A stretch of 64,000 bases of DNA from CAWJKP01 sp963843465 (GCA_963843465.1 CAWJKP010000003.1:62001-126000); one strand, 5' to 3'; positions 16,302 to 25,496 are shown, counted from the stretch's first letter. Numbers and translations: made by a program. Notes: generated from the sequence alone by a model not told the origin.

Positions 16302-18050
16302 CTACTTATAGGCGGGCGCGTGGCTGAGGGCTTGGGAGGCCTTGGTGAAGATCCAGTAGGTCAGGGCGTCGGCCTGTTGCTTGGGAAGCAGCCAGGGGCG
16401 TTTCTGCGGGGGCAGAGAGCTTTGGATCACGTCGACCAGGTCGGCTATCACGCCGGAGCTGTCGGTGTAGTAGTCGTGGCCGATGAGGCCCGTATCGACC
16501 GCGGAGACGTCGATCGTGTCCACGCCCGGCACGACCACCAGTTGCGCGCCCGATTCACCCGCCCGGGGATAGCCGTGTACCCGTTTGGACAGCGCCAGGG
16601 CCTCGTCAAACGACGAGGCGTAGAGCGTCACGCGGTCGGCCGTCTTCACGATCGCCGGGGCGATCTCCTCGCGGAAGGTGTCGGCGTCGACGTCGGGCGC
16701 CGCCAGCACCACCTGGCGGAAGAGGTGGGTCGAGTCGCGCATCTCCTCGGACATTTCCTCGAGCACGGACATCAGGGCGCGGTTGCCCATGCTGTGAGCG
16801 ATGAGATGGATCGACGTGGCGCCGCTCTGCTGGGCCACGGCCAACAGGAAGGCCTTGAAGTGCGGCTGGGCCCAGGCCACGTTGCACTCGTCGACCGTGT
16901 AATCGACCAGCGTGGCTTGCGAGGGCCAACTGTAGAGGATCGGCGCCCCGTCGAACTTCAGATCCACGGCCAGCTCGGCCGTCACCACCGCGGCGTCGGC
17001 GAAGCTGGTGTTGAAGCCGTGGACGAAGACGAACGCCTCCTTGTGGCTGGACCCGGCCACCCGGCTCTTGAGATCACGGTAGAAATTTTCCTCCGCCGCA
17101 GGCTGCACGTCCAGCAGGACCTGGTTCTTGCTCAAGTCGACGTGCACCCCCAACTGCACCAACGACGACGGGTCCAGGCGGGGAAACTGGCTCGCCTTGG
17201 GCACGCTCACGCGGCAGCAGCCCAGCGTCAAGTGTCCCCGATCCGGTCCGTAGCTCGGGCCTTTCAGGGGCGCTTCCGCGACGCCGCCCGTGCCGTCCAA
17301 GACGGCCGCGGCAGCCAGCAGCAAGGTCAGGGCTAGCCCCGCCCCGGCCCCGATCACCCAAGTCCGCCGGCGCTGGGCCCTCCAGGCGGCCAGCGACAGG
17401 CCGGCCGGGAGGATCGTCGAACAAGCCGTCCACCACCACCAGCCGGCCAGTCCCGACGCGGGCGGCGGTCCCACCAGCGGCGCACGATCGGTGCCATAGA
17501 AGATGGTGACCACCCCGTAATCACGGTCGCCGGCGGATGCTTTCGGCGCCGCGGCAGCCGCACCCGAAGAGCTGGCCGCAAGGGCGCCGGCCACGGCGGC
17601 CGACGCTGCCGGCGGCTGCGGGGCCGGGACCACGATCGTTGCCGGGGGCGGCGGCAATGGCGCACTAACAGGCAATGGCGCACTAACAGGCGATGGCGCA
17701 CTATTATAGGAGGCAGGTTCGGCCCTCTCGATCACGATCGTTTCGCCGGGAACGTCCGATCGGTGGGCGCCGGGGTAGGGCCACTGCCGAGGCAAAGGGG
17801 GCGGAAGGGGATCCTTCCCCATGACGCCGGCCGTTTCGCCCAGGCCGGCGTTGGCCGTCGTCGACGACGCCTGGCTGCGACCAGCGCCTGCCGACGACGG
17901 GCTTGAGGGTGTCGATGCCTGGGCGTCTGCCTTCCGCTCACGAGGCGGACTGCGACCGGAACCCGTGTTGGAGTTGCAACCGGGCGCGGCCAGCAGGCAC
18001 GCGACAAGGATGCCGGAAGCGAGGATGGCAAGACCTGGTTTCGCTCGCAT
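16302..18050 (-). CDS. Lipoprotein with C-terminal alpha/beta-hydrolase (DUF900-type)
   Basis: The protein is 582 residues from the ATG at 18050. The N-terminal MRAKPGLAILASGILVACLL and lipobox AAPGC mark a lipoprotein. A Pro/Ala/Ser-rich linker (about 30-200) and two hydrophobic segments (about 220-270) come before the hydrolase. The hydrolase (about 300-560) has FVFVHGFNTSFADA (oxyanion region), AHSMGNRALM (nucleophile elbow AHSMG) and a C-terminal His in GLIGHDYY. This matches DUF900 (PF05990), an alpha/beta-hydrolase family of unknown substrate. The frame extends upstream into simple GC-rich repeats, which I exclude. It is divergent from the GYF gene. Confidence 0.8.
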   Translation of the reverse strand: MRAKPGLAILASGILVACLLAAPGCNSNTGSGRSPPRERKADAQASTPSSPSSAGAGRSQASSTTANAGLGETAGVMGKDPLPPPLPRQWPYPGAHRSDVPGETIVIERAEPASYNSAPSPVSAPLPVSAPLPPPPATIVVPAPQPPAASAAVAGALAASSSGAAAAAPKASAGDRDYGVVTIFYGTDRAPLVGPPPASGLAGWWWWTACSTILPAGLSLAAWRAQRRRTWVIGAGAGLALTLLLAAAAVLDGTGGVAEAPLKGPSYGPDRGHLTLGCCRVSVPKASQFPRLDPSSLVQLGVHVDLSKNQVLLDVQPAAEENFYRDLKSRVAGSSHKEAFVFVHGFNTSFADAAVVTAELAVDLKFDGAPILYSWPSQATLVDYTVDECNVAWAQPHFKAFLLAVAQQSGATSIHLIAHSMGNRALMSVLEEMSEEMRDSTHLFRQVVLAAPDVDADTFREEIAPAIVKTADRVTLYASSFDEALALSKRVHGYPRAGESGAQLVVVPGVDTIDVSAVDTGLIGHDYYTDSSGVIADLVDVIQSSLPPQKRPWLLPKQQADALTYWIFTKASQALSHAPAYK

Positions 18051-18149
18051 AAACCCACTCCAACCAATCCCTGGGATCGACTCGGATGGACGGGGCCGGA
18101 GGTTAGCAGAATTCGCCGTTGGACCCCAGCCCAGTTGTTGCGAGAGAGG

Positions 18150-18290
18150 GTACGGGGGATGGGGGACGGCGAGACGCGGGGACGCGGAGAAGGGGGGACG
18201 CGGAGAAGGAGAGAAGGGGAGACATCCCCGTGTCCCCGTGTCGCCGCGTCCCCGCGTCGGCGCGTCGCCGTGTCGCCGCCTCCCCGCGTC
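18150..18290. repeat. Simple GACGCGG-rich inverted repeat
   Basis: Multiple GACGCGGRGA-type units at 18170-18215 face inverted TCCCCGCGTC and TCGCCGCGTC units at 18225-18290. The element lies between divergent genes and probably overlaps their promoter region. Confidence 0.65.
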
Positions 18291-18387
18291 TTTCTTGCAG
18301 CGTCGCAGGACTGCGGCGTTTCCCTGCCCCATTTATGGATGTATTATTGGTAGTCAGGGGGTCAGGAACGTTAACGGTGTGGCAGCC

Positions 18388-19457
18388 ATGGGCATCCGAT
18401 TTTTTTGCCCCAATGGGCATAAGCTGAACGTGAAGGCGTTCCAGGCCGGCAGGCAGGGAATCTGCCCCTATTGCGGGGTGAGCGTACAAATCCCGTTGGA
18501 AAGCACGCGGCCCAGCTCCAAGGAGCTTCGCGATCAACACGACTATCCGCTCTCGCCCGGCCCGAGCGGATCGCCGTCGCTGGGCCGGCAGGCGCCGTCG
18601 GGCACGACGCCGAAGACGGCGGAACCGATCGGCACACCCTTTCAAACGCCGGTCCTTCCTCAGTCTCAGATGCCGGATGCGTCGCCAACGCGGACGTTCG
18701 TGGCGGCGATGCCGCTGGAGACGGCAGCGCCGGCGGTCGTCAATGCGCCGATGCCGACGATGGCCTACACGCCCCCCCAGCCGGCCGTATCAGCCGCATC
18801 GGCTCCGGCGTCACGGGCGCCGCTGTGCCGCCCACTCCGCCCGCCGTTGCCGGCGATCCCTTGACCGAATCGCCTGGAGCGGTCTGGTACGTGCGGCCGG
18901 CGTCGGGCGGGCAGTTCGGTCCGGCTACCGCCGAGGTCATGCGCGGTTGGCTGGCCGAAGGCCGCGTGGGGGCTGACACCCTCGTTTGGCGCGAGGGCTG
19001 GCGGGAATGGCAGGAGGCCTCCGCGACGTTCCCCCAACTGAAACCGGACGAAGCGACGGAGTTCTTTTCGGGCCTGTCTTCCGGCAGTACGGCGCCCTCG
19101 GCAGCGGCGGCCGGCGGAAGTCATGGCCAGCCGTTGCCTTCGCAGCGTCGCTCCAACGCCAGCAGTGCGGTGATCATCGTCGTGCTGGTAGCCGCGGTGC
19201 TCGTTCTTCTGACCGTGCTCCTGATGGCCCTGTGGCAACAGCCCAAGGAGGAAAAGGGCTCGGGGGCGGGCCCCAAGGCGGCTGTGCTGTTCGTGCGTCC
19301 CCCTCTCCCTTCGGGAGAGGGTGGGGTGAGGGGAACCGGCCAGAGATTCGGCGACTTACCCGGCCTTCGTTGTTGCCAGCGGGGTTCGTGGGGGTGGTGG
19401 GACCGTGGGCAATTCCCCCTCACCCTACCCTCTCCCGGAGGGAGAGGGGAAACATGA
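18388..19457 (+). CDS. GYF_2-domain membrane protein (one frameshift near 18780-18830)
   Basis: The N-terminus MGIRFFCPNGHKLNVKAFQAG contains a CPNGH then CPYCG zinc-ribbon-like pair. A Pro-rich linker follows, then, in a shifted frame, a GYF_2/DUF4339 domain (WYVRPASGGQFGPAT, then DTLVWREGWREWQEA) and one transmembrane segment (VIIVVLVAAVLVLLTVLLMAL). GYF_2 domains bind proline-rich peptides. The frame changes somewhere between 18780 and 18830, in C/G-rich sequence; both sides read as one protein. After the membrane segment the last 50 or so codons are translated from a palindromic repeat, and the stop overlaps the next start as ATGA (19454-19457). The native C-terminus may therefore have been replaced by repeat sequence. 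Confidence 0.65.
19298..19450. repeat. CCCTCTCCC...GGGAGAGGG palindromic repeat
   Basis: CCCCTCTCCCTTCGGGAGAG and GGTGAGGGG near 19298-19335 return inverted as CCCCTCACCC and CTCCCGGAGGGAGAGGGG at 19415-19450. The right end forms the Shine-Dalgarno region of the ATPase gene starting at 19454. A second copy lies at 46652-46949. Confidence 0.85.
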
Positions 19458-20947
19458 GAATCCGACAATTCCTCGAACACCACGGGATCGCCGAGAACCC
19501 CTTCGCGGATGAAGACGCCCAGACCGACCTAATCTTCAAGGGATACTGCATCACCAGCACCTACCATCCCACCTGGGACAAGATTTACGGCAATCCCGCG
19601 GAGCCCGCCACGGCCGTGGTCTTCGGCGAGAAAGGGTCGGGAAAGACGGCTTTGCGGCTGCAAATCACCAGGCACCTGGCCGACCACAATGCCGATCATC
19701 CCGAGGCCCGGGTGTTCGTCATCCAGTACGACGACTTCAACCCTTTCCTCGACCGCTCCCGCGAACGGTTTTCCGGACGCCGCCGCCGGGCCGACCGCGT
19801 GCTAGGTCAGTGGAAGCTGTGGGACCACGCCGACGCCATTCTCTCCTTGGCAGTCACCCAAATGGTGGATCGGATCCTGGAGGTCCGGCAGGCCAGTCAT
19901 CCGGCCGCCGTGGATACCCAGCCGCTGGCGATCACCTCGCTGGAGCCAGCGCAAAGCCGCGACGTGCTGCTGTTGGCCGCTTGCTACGACCAGTCGAGTT
20001 CCGAGAACGTCGCCGAACGCTGGAAGCGGCTCCGCAAGAAGCTTCGCTACCCTACTTGGCGATCCAAGTGGGACCTGGTCCTGGGAATCCTGGTCACGCT
20101 GGCGGTGGCCGGCACGTTGATCGGGCTCGGCAAGTGGGGTTGGTGGGGCAGGCCTTGGCCCTACCTGGCGATCGCGGCCGGCTGGCTGCCGCGGCTCTAC
20201 CGGCTAGCAAAGTGGACCGCTGGGGCGTGGCAGATCGCCCGCAGCACGCGGGTGCTCAACCGCAACGTCGGTCCCCTACGCCGGGTGTTGATGCAATTTC
20301 CGCCCGGCAAGCTCGTCGGTCAGCCCTTGCCCGCCCATGCCAGGACCGACGATCGCTACGAGCTTTTGGCCAAGCTCCAGAACGTGCTCGGCACGCTGGG
20401 ATTTACCGGCATCATCGTGCTGGTCGATCGGGTCGACGAGCCCTACCTGATCAACGGCTCGGCCGAGCTGATGAAGGCTCTCGTCTGGCCGATGTTGGAC
20501 AACAAGCTCCTCAAGCATCCCGGCGTGGGCTTCAAGCTGCTGCTGCCCGCCGAGTTGATCCACTTCGTCGACCGGGAGGACCGCGATTTCCACCAACGGG
20601 CCAGGCTCGACAAGCAGAACCTGATCCGCTCGCTGGAGTGGACGGGCCAGTCGCTTTTCGATCTGGCGGAGTCGCGGCTGAAGGCGGCGGCGGTCGGTGG
20701 CCGCTCGCCGGCCCTGGCCGAGTTCTTCGATCCGGACATCGAGCACCGCCGGTTGGTCGACCTCATGGGGGCGCTGCGGACGCCACGGCACCTGTTCAAG
20801 TTCCTGTACCGGCTTTTCGTCTCGCACACCAACGCTCACACGGACGACCAACCTGCCTGGACGATCTCCCGCGAGACCCTGGAGAAGGTGCTGGCCGTGT
20901 ACCAACGGGACCAAGAGGCCGCCGACCGCAGCGCCGGGGCGGGCTGA
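19454..20947 (+). CDS. KAP-like P-loop ATPase with transmembrane insertion
   Basis: The protein is 497 residues. Walker A is GEKGSGKTALR (about 57-67). A pair of hydrophobic segments (about 216-252: LVLGILVTLAVAGTLIG, then PYLAIAAGWLP) sits between Walker A and a Walker B-like GIIVLVDRVDE (about 320-330). That is the arrangement of KAP-family NTPases, membrane-anchored P-loop proteins implicated in signalling and phage defence. Downstream residues (LKHPGVGFKLLLPAEL and the SLEWTGQSLFDLAESRL helix) resemble the STAND/KAP arm. It is coupled by ATGA to the GYF-domain gene, so the two products probably act together at the membrane. The KAP assignment rests on architecture. Confidence 0.7.
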   Translation: MRIRQFLEHHGIAENPFADEDAQTDLIFKGYCITSTYHPTWDKIYGNPAEPATAVVFGEKGSGKTALRLQITRHLADHNADHPEARVFVIQYDDFNPFLDRSRERFSGRRRRADRVLGQWKLWDHADAILSLAVTQMVDRILEVRQASHPAAVDTQPLAITSLEPAQSRDVLLLAACYDQSSSENVAERWKRLRKKLRYPTWRSKWDLVLGILVTLAVAGTLIGLGKWGWWGRPWPYLAIAAGWLPRLYRLAKWTAGAWQIARSTRVLNRNVGPLRRVLMQFPPGKLVGQPLPAHARTDDRYELLAKLQNVLGTLGFTGIIVLVDRVDEPYLINGSAELMKALVWPMLDNKLLKHPGVGFKLLLPAELIHFVDREDRDFHQRARLDKQNLIRSLEWTGQSLFDLAESRLKAAAVGGRSPALAEFFDPDIEHRRLVDLMGALRTPRHLFKFLYRLFVSHTNAHTDDQPAWTISRETLEKVLAVYQRDQEAADRSAGAG

Positions 20948-21075
20948 TTCCGCCTTGACGTGCCTGCCGGTTCCTGCGACACTCCCCGCCGCTTCAGCCG
21001 GCGCAATTTGAGGGCGTGCCTAGTCCGGATAATTCGCGCCGCGCGGCGTAGACGGCGCGGAGCGCGCCATCGAAA

Positions 21076-21128
21076 CCCGAAGCGTAAGCGAGGGTAAGTC
21101 CCTTAGCCGCCCTCGCTTACGCTTCGGG
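21076..21128. repeat. CCCGAAGCGTAAGCGAGGG inverted repeat
   Basis: Perfect 19-base arms lie at 21076-21094 and 21110-21128. The same family has 25-base arms at 28043-28106. The rest of 20948-21214 has no gene. Confidence 0.9.
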
Positions 21129-21214
21129 CTATGATGCGCCCGTGGATAATCCGGGCTAGTCCGGGTTGGAATGCGGTTCACCCTTCCGGGGAGTCATGTC
21201 AGGAGATCGACAGG

Positions 21215-22069
21215 ATGCGATCGGTGCATTGGATGCCGTTGGCGGCTCTTCTCTTGGTTGGTGCTAGCGGGTGCGGTGCTTCCAGCAACGGCCCGACGTC
21301 CCAGGCGGCTGCGTCGAAGAAGGCGGCCGTGAAGGACGCCGGCGACGCTGCCCGCAGCGGCGAGGAACAGGGGACCGGTCCGCAAGCGGAGGGCAAGGCC
21401 GCGACACGCCCCAAGGTGGCCCGGATTCCTTTGGCCCAGACCAATACCCCGGAAAAGGCGGTGGCCGTCTTCCTCGAAGCGGTCCGCAAGGGAGACGATG
21501 AGCGGGCGGCAGGCATGTTCACCCCCTTGGCTCGGGAGAAGGCGGCCGGCATGGGAATCCAGGTCGCACCCAAGGGCAGCGACACGGCGAGCTTCCAGGT
21601 GGGACCGAAGGTCGAATACCTGGCCGAGGACGGCGCCCGCGTCCAGAGCAAGTGGACCGACCTGGACAAGGAAAACAACCCGCGGACCGACGAGATTACC
21701 TGGATGGTCCGCAAAGAGGCGGAAGGGTGGCGGGTGGCCGGCATGGCGACCGTAGTGTTTGACGGCAAGCCGCCCCTGCTCTTGGATTTCGAGAATCCCC
21801 AGGAGACGATGCAAAAGCTGGAATTGCTCCGTCGGGAGATGGAGCGCCAGGCGCAGCCGGAGACGGCCTCGGCCCGAGAGCCTCAAGCCAGGCCCGCTGT
21901 CGGGGCACAACCCGGCGACCGGCCGCAAGCCGGCAGCCCGCTCCCGCCAGGCGAGGATACCCAGCTACAGAAGGGTACGACAACCCAGGGGACTGGATCT
22001 GATCCCACCGCAAGAGCTAGTGAGCAGACAAAATCACCAGAAAAATTGGAGAGCCCATTTCGCCGTTAA
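21215..22069 (+). CDS. Lipoprotein of unknown function
   Basis: The protein is 284 residues. MRSVHWMPLAALLLVGASGC is a canonical lipoprotein signal with lipobox (ASGC at 17-20). An Ala/Lys-rich linker follows, then a compact domain at about 68-185 (TPEKAVAVFLEAVRKGDDE, then VRKEAEGWRVAGMAT) that looks like an NTF2-like/DUF4878-type fold, with the pattern of an accumulating-factor lipoprotein. The C-terminal 80 residues are Gln/Pro/Thr-rich and disordered. The start is supported by AGGAG at 21201-21205. The domain call is inference from pattern. Confidence 0.75.
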   Translation: MRSVHWMPLAALLLVGASGCGASSNGPTSQAAASKKAAVKDAGDAARSGEEQGTGPQAEGKAATRPKVARIPLAQTNTPEKAVAVFLEAVRKGDDERAAGMFTPLAREKAAGMGIQVAPKGSDTASFQVGPKVEYLAEDGARVQSKWTDLDKENNPRTDEITWMVRKEAEGWRVAGMATVVFDGKPPLLLDFENPQETMQKLELLRREMERQAQPETASAREPQARPAVGAQPGDRPQAGSPLPPGEDTQLQKGTTTQGTGSDPTARASEQTKSPEKLESPFRR

Positions 22070-22219
22070 CCAGAAGAGGGTGACATTTTTTCACGTTTTT
22101 TGTTACCCGAGAACCTGGACAAAGTTTCAGGTCGCAGGCGGAGCCCGGCGGGGAGCCGATGAGCGAGGGCGAGAAGATGTAAGCTCCTTGGATTGCAGAA
22201 TTTATTGAGAGTGCAACAG

Positions 22220-22247
22220 AGGGGAGTGCCGCAACGGGCACTCCCCT
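22220..22247 (+). terminator. Hairpin, candidate terminator of the lipoprotein gene
   Basis: A perfect 11-base stem (AGGGGAGTGCC at 22220-22230, inverse at 22237-22247) with a six-base loop is followed by TGTCTATT, a weak U tract. It lies 150 bases after the lipoprotein stop. Confidence 0.45.
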
Positions 22248-22365
22248 TGTCTATTGGGTTGGGAGGCGACTCAGAGGCTGGCTGGAATTTTTTTTCAAAC
22301 AAATCCCGCAAAATTCCTAAAGTTCCGCTAGGCCGCAGGGCGCACATTTTGTCGCTTTTCCCCGC

Positions 22366-22393
22366 TTGACAAGCAAATTAGCCATGCTAGCTT
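22366..22393 (+). promoter_or_regulatory. Candidate sigma-70-type promoter for the Cys-rich protein gene
   Basis: TTGACA at 22366-22371, 16 bases of AT-rich spacer, then TAGCTT at 22388-22393. The -35 is a perfect consensus match and the -10 is poor. It would leave an untranslated leader of about 200 bases before 22601. It stands out because the surrounding DNA is otherwise GC-rich. Confidence 0.45.
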
Positions 22394-22600
22394 ATCGTCA
22401 TAAGCTGTGAATTTAATACCACGCAAGAGGGCCGCTGAGGTTCAACAGGGCGATCCGCGTGCGGTCGTGTTCTGCGTGGCACAGCTAGGTTTGTGCGACT
22501 CCCCTCCAACGCCGTCAGGGATGGGGAGCGAGAAAGGACGTTCGACGGCGTGAGTACGAATCCCTGAACGCTACGGTACCTGTAAGTTGGAGGATTCTCA

Positions 22601-23278
22601 ATGAATCGCATGTTTGTGATCTGCGTTGCGACGATCGTCGCGGTGCTGGGCACCGCCCTTACGGCGGACGCTGCCCGGAGTTGTCGTCCGAAGTCCTGTT
22701 GCCCCGAGCCGTGCTGTGCGGCTCCGGCTTGCTGCGCTCCGGCTTGCCCGGCTCCCTGTGCGGCTCCGGCCCCGGCGCCCTGTGCGGCTCCGGCCTGCAC
22801 CTCTTGTGGCTCGTCTTGTGGCTGCGAGAGCTGCTGCAAGTGCAAGTGCCACCACAAGCGGCGCTGCCGAAGCTGCTGCCCGTGTGAGAGCTGCTGCTCG
22901 GCCCCGGCGTGCTGCGCCCCGGCTTGTGCGGCTCCGGCCCCCTGCGCTCCGTGCGCTCCGGCCCCGGCCCCCTGCGCCGCTCCGTGCCCGGCCCCGTGCG
23001 CCGCTCCGGCTTGCTGCGCTCCGGCATGCAGCAGTTGCAACAGTTGCTGCTGCAAGTGCAAGTGCCACCATAAGCGTCGCTGCTGCGGCTGCGGCTGTGG
23101 CTCTAGCTGTGGCTCTAGCTGTGGCTGCGCCGCTCCGGCTTGCTGCGCTCCGGCTTGCGCCGGCTGCGCTGGTGGCGGTGCTGCTCCGGCTGCCCCGGCT
23201 CCGACTGCGGCTCCGGCTCCTCCGGTTGCCAATCCGCCGGCTGCCCCGGCCCCTGCTCCGCCCGCTCCCAAGACCTGA
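22601..23278 (+). CDS. Secreted Cys/Pro/Ala-rich repeat protein
   Basis: The protein is 225 residues. Signal peptide: MNRMFVICVATIVAVLGTAL, cleavage likely after ADA. The mature part has about 50 cysteines arranged in CCAPAC and CAAPAP units, with two copies of a CCKCKCHHKRRC-type block (about residues 78-90 and 147-159). The tail (about 185-225) is Ala/Pro-rich without Cys. It belongs to no catalytic family. The layout fits the disulfide-rich, proteinaceous cell-wall or surface material described for planctomycetes, or a metal-binding protein given the Cys/His blocks. Both are inference. GGAGGA precedes the ATG. A candidate promoter upstream and a strong terminator downstream make it a single-gene unit. 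Confidence 0.8.
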   Translation: MNRMFVICVATIVAVLGTALTADAARSCRPKSCCPEPCCAAPACCAPACPAPCAAPAPAPCAAPACTSCGSSCGCESCCKCKCHHKRRCRSCCPCESCCSAPACCAPACAAPAPCAPCAPAPAPCAAPCPAPCAAPACCAPACSSCNSCCCKCKCHHKRRCCGCGCGSSCGSSCGCAAPACCAPACAGCAGGGAAPAAPAPTAAPAPPVANPPAAPAPAPPAPKT

Positions 23279-23409
23279 GGCGTGCGGCCCGGGTGAGGTA
23301 AGACTTTCCCGAGACGTTCCGCCAAGGGCGGAGTCGCGGGAGAGGCGAACTCGCTCAAGCGATGCCGGGCCTGCCCTGTTGGCCTCGGCTCCGAGCTTTG
23401 TCCATCAGT

Positions 23410-23445
23410 GCCGGATCTCCTTTGAGATCCGGCCTTTCTTTTCTT
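23410..23445 (+). terminator. Rho-independent terminator
   Basis: The stem GCCGGATCTC / GAGATCCGGC (23410-23419, 23424-23433) has a CTTT loop and is followed by CTTTCTTTTCTT. It is a textbook terminator for the Cys-rich gene. It lies 14 bases from the convergent stop at 23459; the opposite side lacks a U tract for the minus-strand gene. Confidence 0.85.
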
Positions 23446-23458
23446 GGAAGCGGCGATT

Positions 23459-25375
23459 TCAGATGGAGCGCACTGCGAAAGCGCGTGGCTTCTCGCCGGA
23501 GGCATGGATCTCCCACATGGTGATATACGCTTTCTCAAGATTCCGCGCGAACTGCCCGGCGTCGAAAAGGGGGGACGTCTTGCGATTGGCCGCCAGCCGC
23601 GATCGCAACCCGCCAAGATAAGCGGCATCACTGGCCAGCCGCAGCGCCAGCCGGTAATACTCGTCCGGCGACCTTGTGATCAATTCCGGCAGCCCTACGG
23701 CCCGCATCAGGCTGCCGGCCACTCGGGAAACGAAGGTCTCCCCGGCCATCGTCAGCACGGGGCAGCCTGCCCAGAGAGCGTCGCTGGCCGTGGTGTGGCC
23801 GTTCACGGGGAAAGTGTCGAGGAACAAGTGGGCCAAACGATGCCGTGCGAGATGTTCCGGCAGGGGCATACGCGGTGCAAACACCAACCGCTGCGCCGCC
23901 ACCCCCCGGGCCTCCGCCTCCCGGCGAAGATTGGCAGGGGCGAAACGATTCCCTTCCAAGAGCCAGAGCACGCTCCCGGGAACTGCCTTCAGCAGCCTCA
24001 TCCACACGTCGAACATCTCCGGCGTGATCTTGTAGCTGTTGCTGAACGAGCAGAAGACAAATGCCTTCTCCGGCAGTCCGCACTCGGCGCGGGAAGGTGT
24101 TTGCGCGGAGATCTCGCGCCGGCTGTCGTTGACCTGGTAGCAGCCCGGCAGATGCACGAGCTTCTCGCTAAAGAACGGCTGCTGCTCCGGCGGAACGACG
24201 AAATCATCGACCAGGATGTAATTCATGAACGCCGCGCCCATCGTGCCGGGGTATCCGAGGTAATTCACCTGGATGGGGGCGGGACGAAGCGACAAGATCT
24301 CCGTGCGGGTATCCTTCGTGTAACCCTTCAAATCGACCAGAATGTCAACTTCATCCGCGGTGATCTGCTGCGCGGCTTCCCTGGACGAAATGTCCTTCAC
24401 ATCCACAAAACGGTCAAACGCGCTTGCAAGTCGCCGCCTCGTCGGGCTACGGTCATCCGGACCGTAGGAATAGCCGAACACCGCGAACCCGGCACGATCA
24501 TGTTTCTCGATCAGCTCGGCGATAAGCCAAGCGGTCGCATGGGAGTAGAAGTCGGCGGATAGATACCCGATGGTAGTCTTTGACTTGCGATGCAACGCTC
24601 GGTTGCGTGCCAGGCTGCGTCCGGGCCCGCTTACCGCTTTCAGTTGGCTGTCCACCCACCGCCGTGCGCATCGCAGTTGTTGCTCCGCGGTAGTCGTCGC
24701 CGGCAGGGCAAGGAAAACGAACGGCGAAAGGGGATAAGCAGGCTCGCCACCGGCATCTCTATCAACGACCTCGATCATGCGTTGTGAAAGAATCTTCAGG
24801 TCTTCCCAGCAGCACAGATTCTGAAGCACGTGAATCAAGAAACCAAGAGATGCCGCAGAGTTGGGCTTCAGTTCCATTACCCGGCGGTAGCAGGCGACCG
24901 CTGCGTCGAGTTGCCCCTGGGCCTCCAAGGCAACGCCCAGGTTATGGTGTGCGTCGGCAAAGTCCGGCTTCAGCTCCAGTGCCCGGCGCCAGGAGGCGAT
25001 TGCTTCGTCCAGCTTCCCCAGGTCCTTCAAGGCGATGCCCAGGTTGTAGTGTGCCTCGGCAAAGTCCGGCGTCAGATCCAGTGCCCGGCGCCAGGAGGCG
25101 ACCGCTTCGTTCAGCTTCCCCTGCTCCTTCAAGATATTGCCGAGGTCGAGGTGAAAGCTTGCCACATAGGGAGCCGCCGTTATCGCCCGTCCCAGGTACT
25201 CGACGGCAATCCCGTGCTCGCCCGCCTGGCGAGCAATCAGACCGAGAAGACGCCACGCATCGGCTTGATTCGGCTCGACCTCGAGAATCTGCCGATAAAT
25301 CTGCTCGGCAGCTTGCAGCCGACCGGCTTGATGGTGCTGGATGGCAATCGCCAATGCTTCGGAAATCGTTGCCAT
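23459..25375 (-). CDS. TPR protein with O-GlcNAc transferase (SPINDLY/GT41-like) domain
   Basis: The protein is 638 residues from the ATG at 25375 (MATISEALAIAIQHHQAGR). Residues about 10-185 form four to five TPRs (DFAEAHYNLGIALKDLGKL, then DFADAHHNLGVALEAQGQL). The C-terminal domain (about 265-610) matches GT41/OGT: IGYLSADFYSHA, VDILVDLKGYT, PIQVNYLGYPGTMG, FVFCSFSNSYKITPE, WLLEGN and the donor-site HTTASDALWAGCPVLT. It would transfer GlcNAc (or fucose, as in SPINDLY) from a nucleotide sugar to Ser/Thr of proteins. There is no signal peptide, so it is cytosolic. Bacterial homologues are common in planctomycetes and often glycosylate surface proteins. It converges on the Cys-rich gene. Confidence 0.9.
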   Translation of the reverse strand: MATISEALAIAIQHHQAGRLQAAEQIYRQILEVEPNQADAWRLLGLIARQAGEHGIAVEYLGRAITAAPYVASFHLDLGNILKEQGKLNEAVASWRRALDLTPDFAEAHYNLGIALKDLGKLDEAIASWRRALELKPDFADAHHNLGVALEAQGQLDAAVACYRRVMELKPNSAASLGFLIHVLQNLCCWEDLKILSQRMIEVVDRDAGGEPAYPLSPFVFLALPATTTAEQQLRCARRWVDSQLKAVSGPGRSLARNRALHRKSKTTIGYLSADFYSHATAWLIAELIEKHDRAGFAVFGYSYGPDDRSPTRRRLASAFDRFVDVKDISSREAAQQITADEVDILVDLKGYTKDTRTEILSLRPAPIQVNYLGYPGTMGAAFMNYILVDDFVVPPEQQPFFSEKLVHLPGCYQVNDSRREISAQTPSRAECGLPEKAFVFCSFSNSYKITPEMFDVWMRLLKAVPGSVLWLLEGNRFAPANLRREAEARGVAAQRLVFAPRMPLPEHLARHRLAHLFLDTFPVNGHTTASDALWAGCPVLTMAGETFVSRVAGSLMRAVGLPELITRSPDEYYRLALRLASDAAYLGGLRSRLAANRKTSPLFDAGQFARNLEKAYITMWEIHASGEKPRAFAVRSI

Positions 25376-25496
25376 GACGAAGCCGTACGGGCAAACGGGC
25401 TGAAGCCTGCACGGCCAACGGGTCCGGCCACTCGACACACCGCCCTGCCCTTCGGCGGGGCTGGGCTGGCGGACGACAACCGGCGAGCGGCAACAG

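Noticed and set aside
16151..16327. Small ORF with a hydrophobic segment
   Set aside because: No ribosome-binding site, and it overlaps the end of a convergent real gene; kept only as a note.
18150..18290. GACGCGG-rich tract as coding sequence of the hydrolase N-terminus
   Set aside because: The lipoprotein signal at 18050 is a much better start, and the upstream frame is simple repeat.
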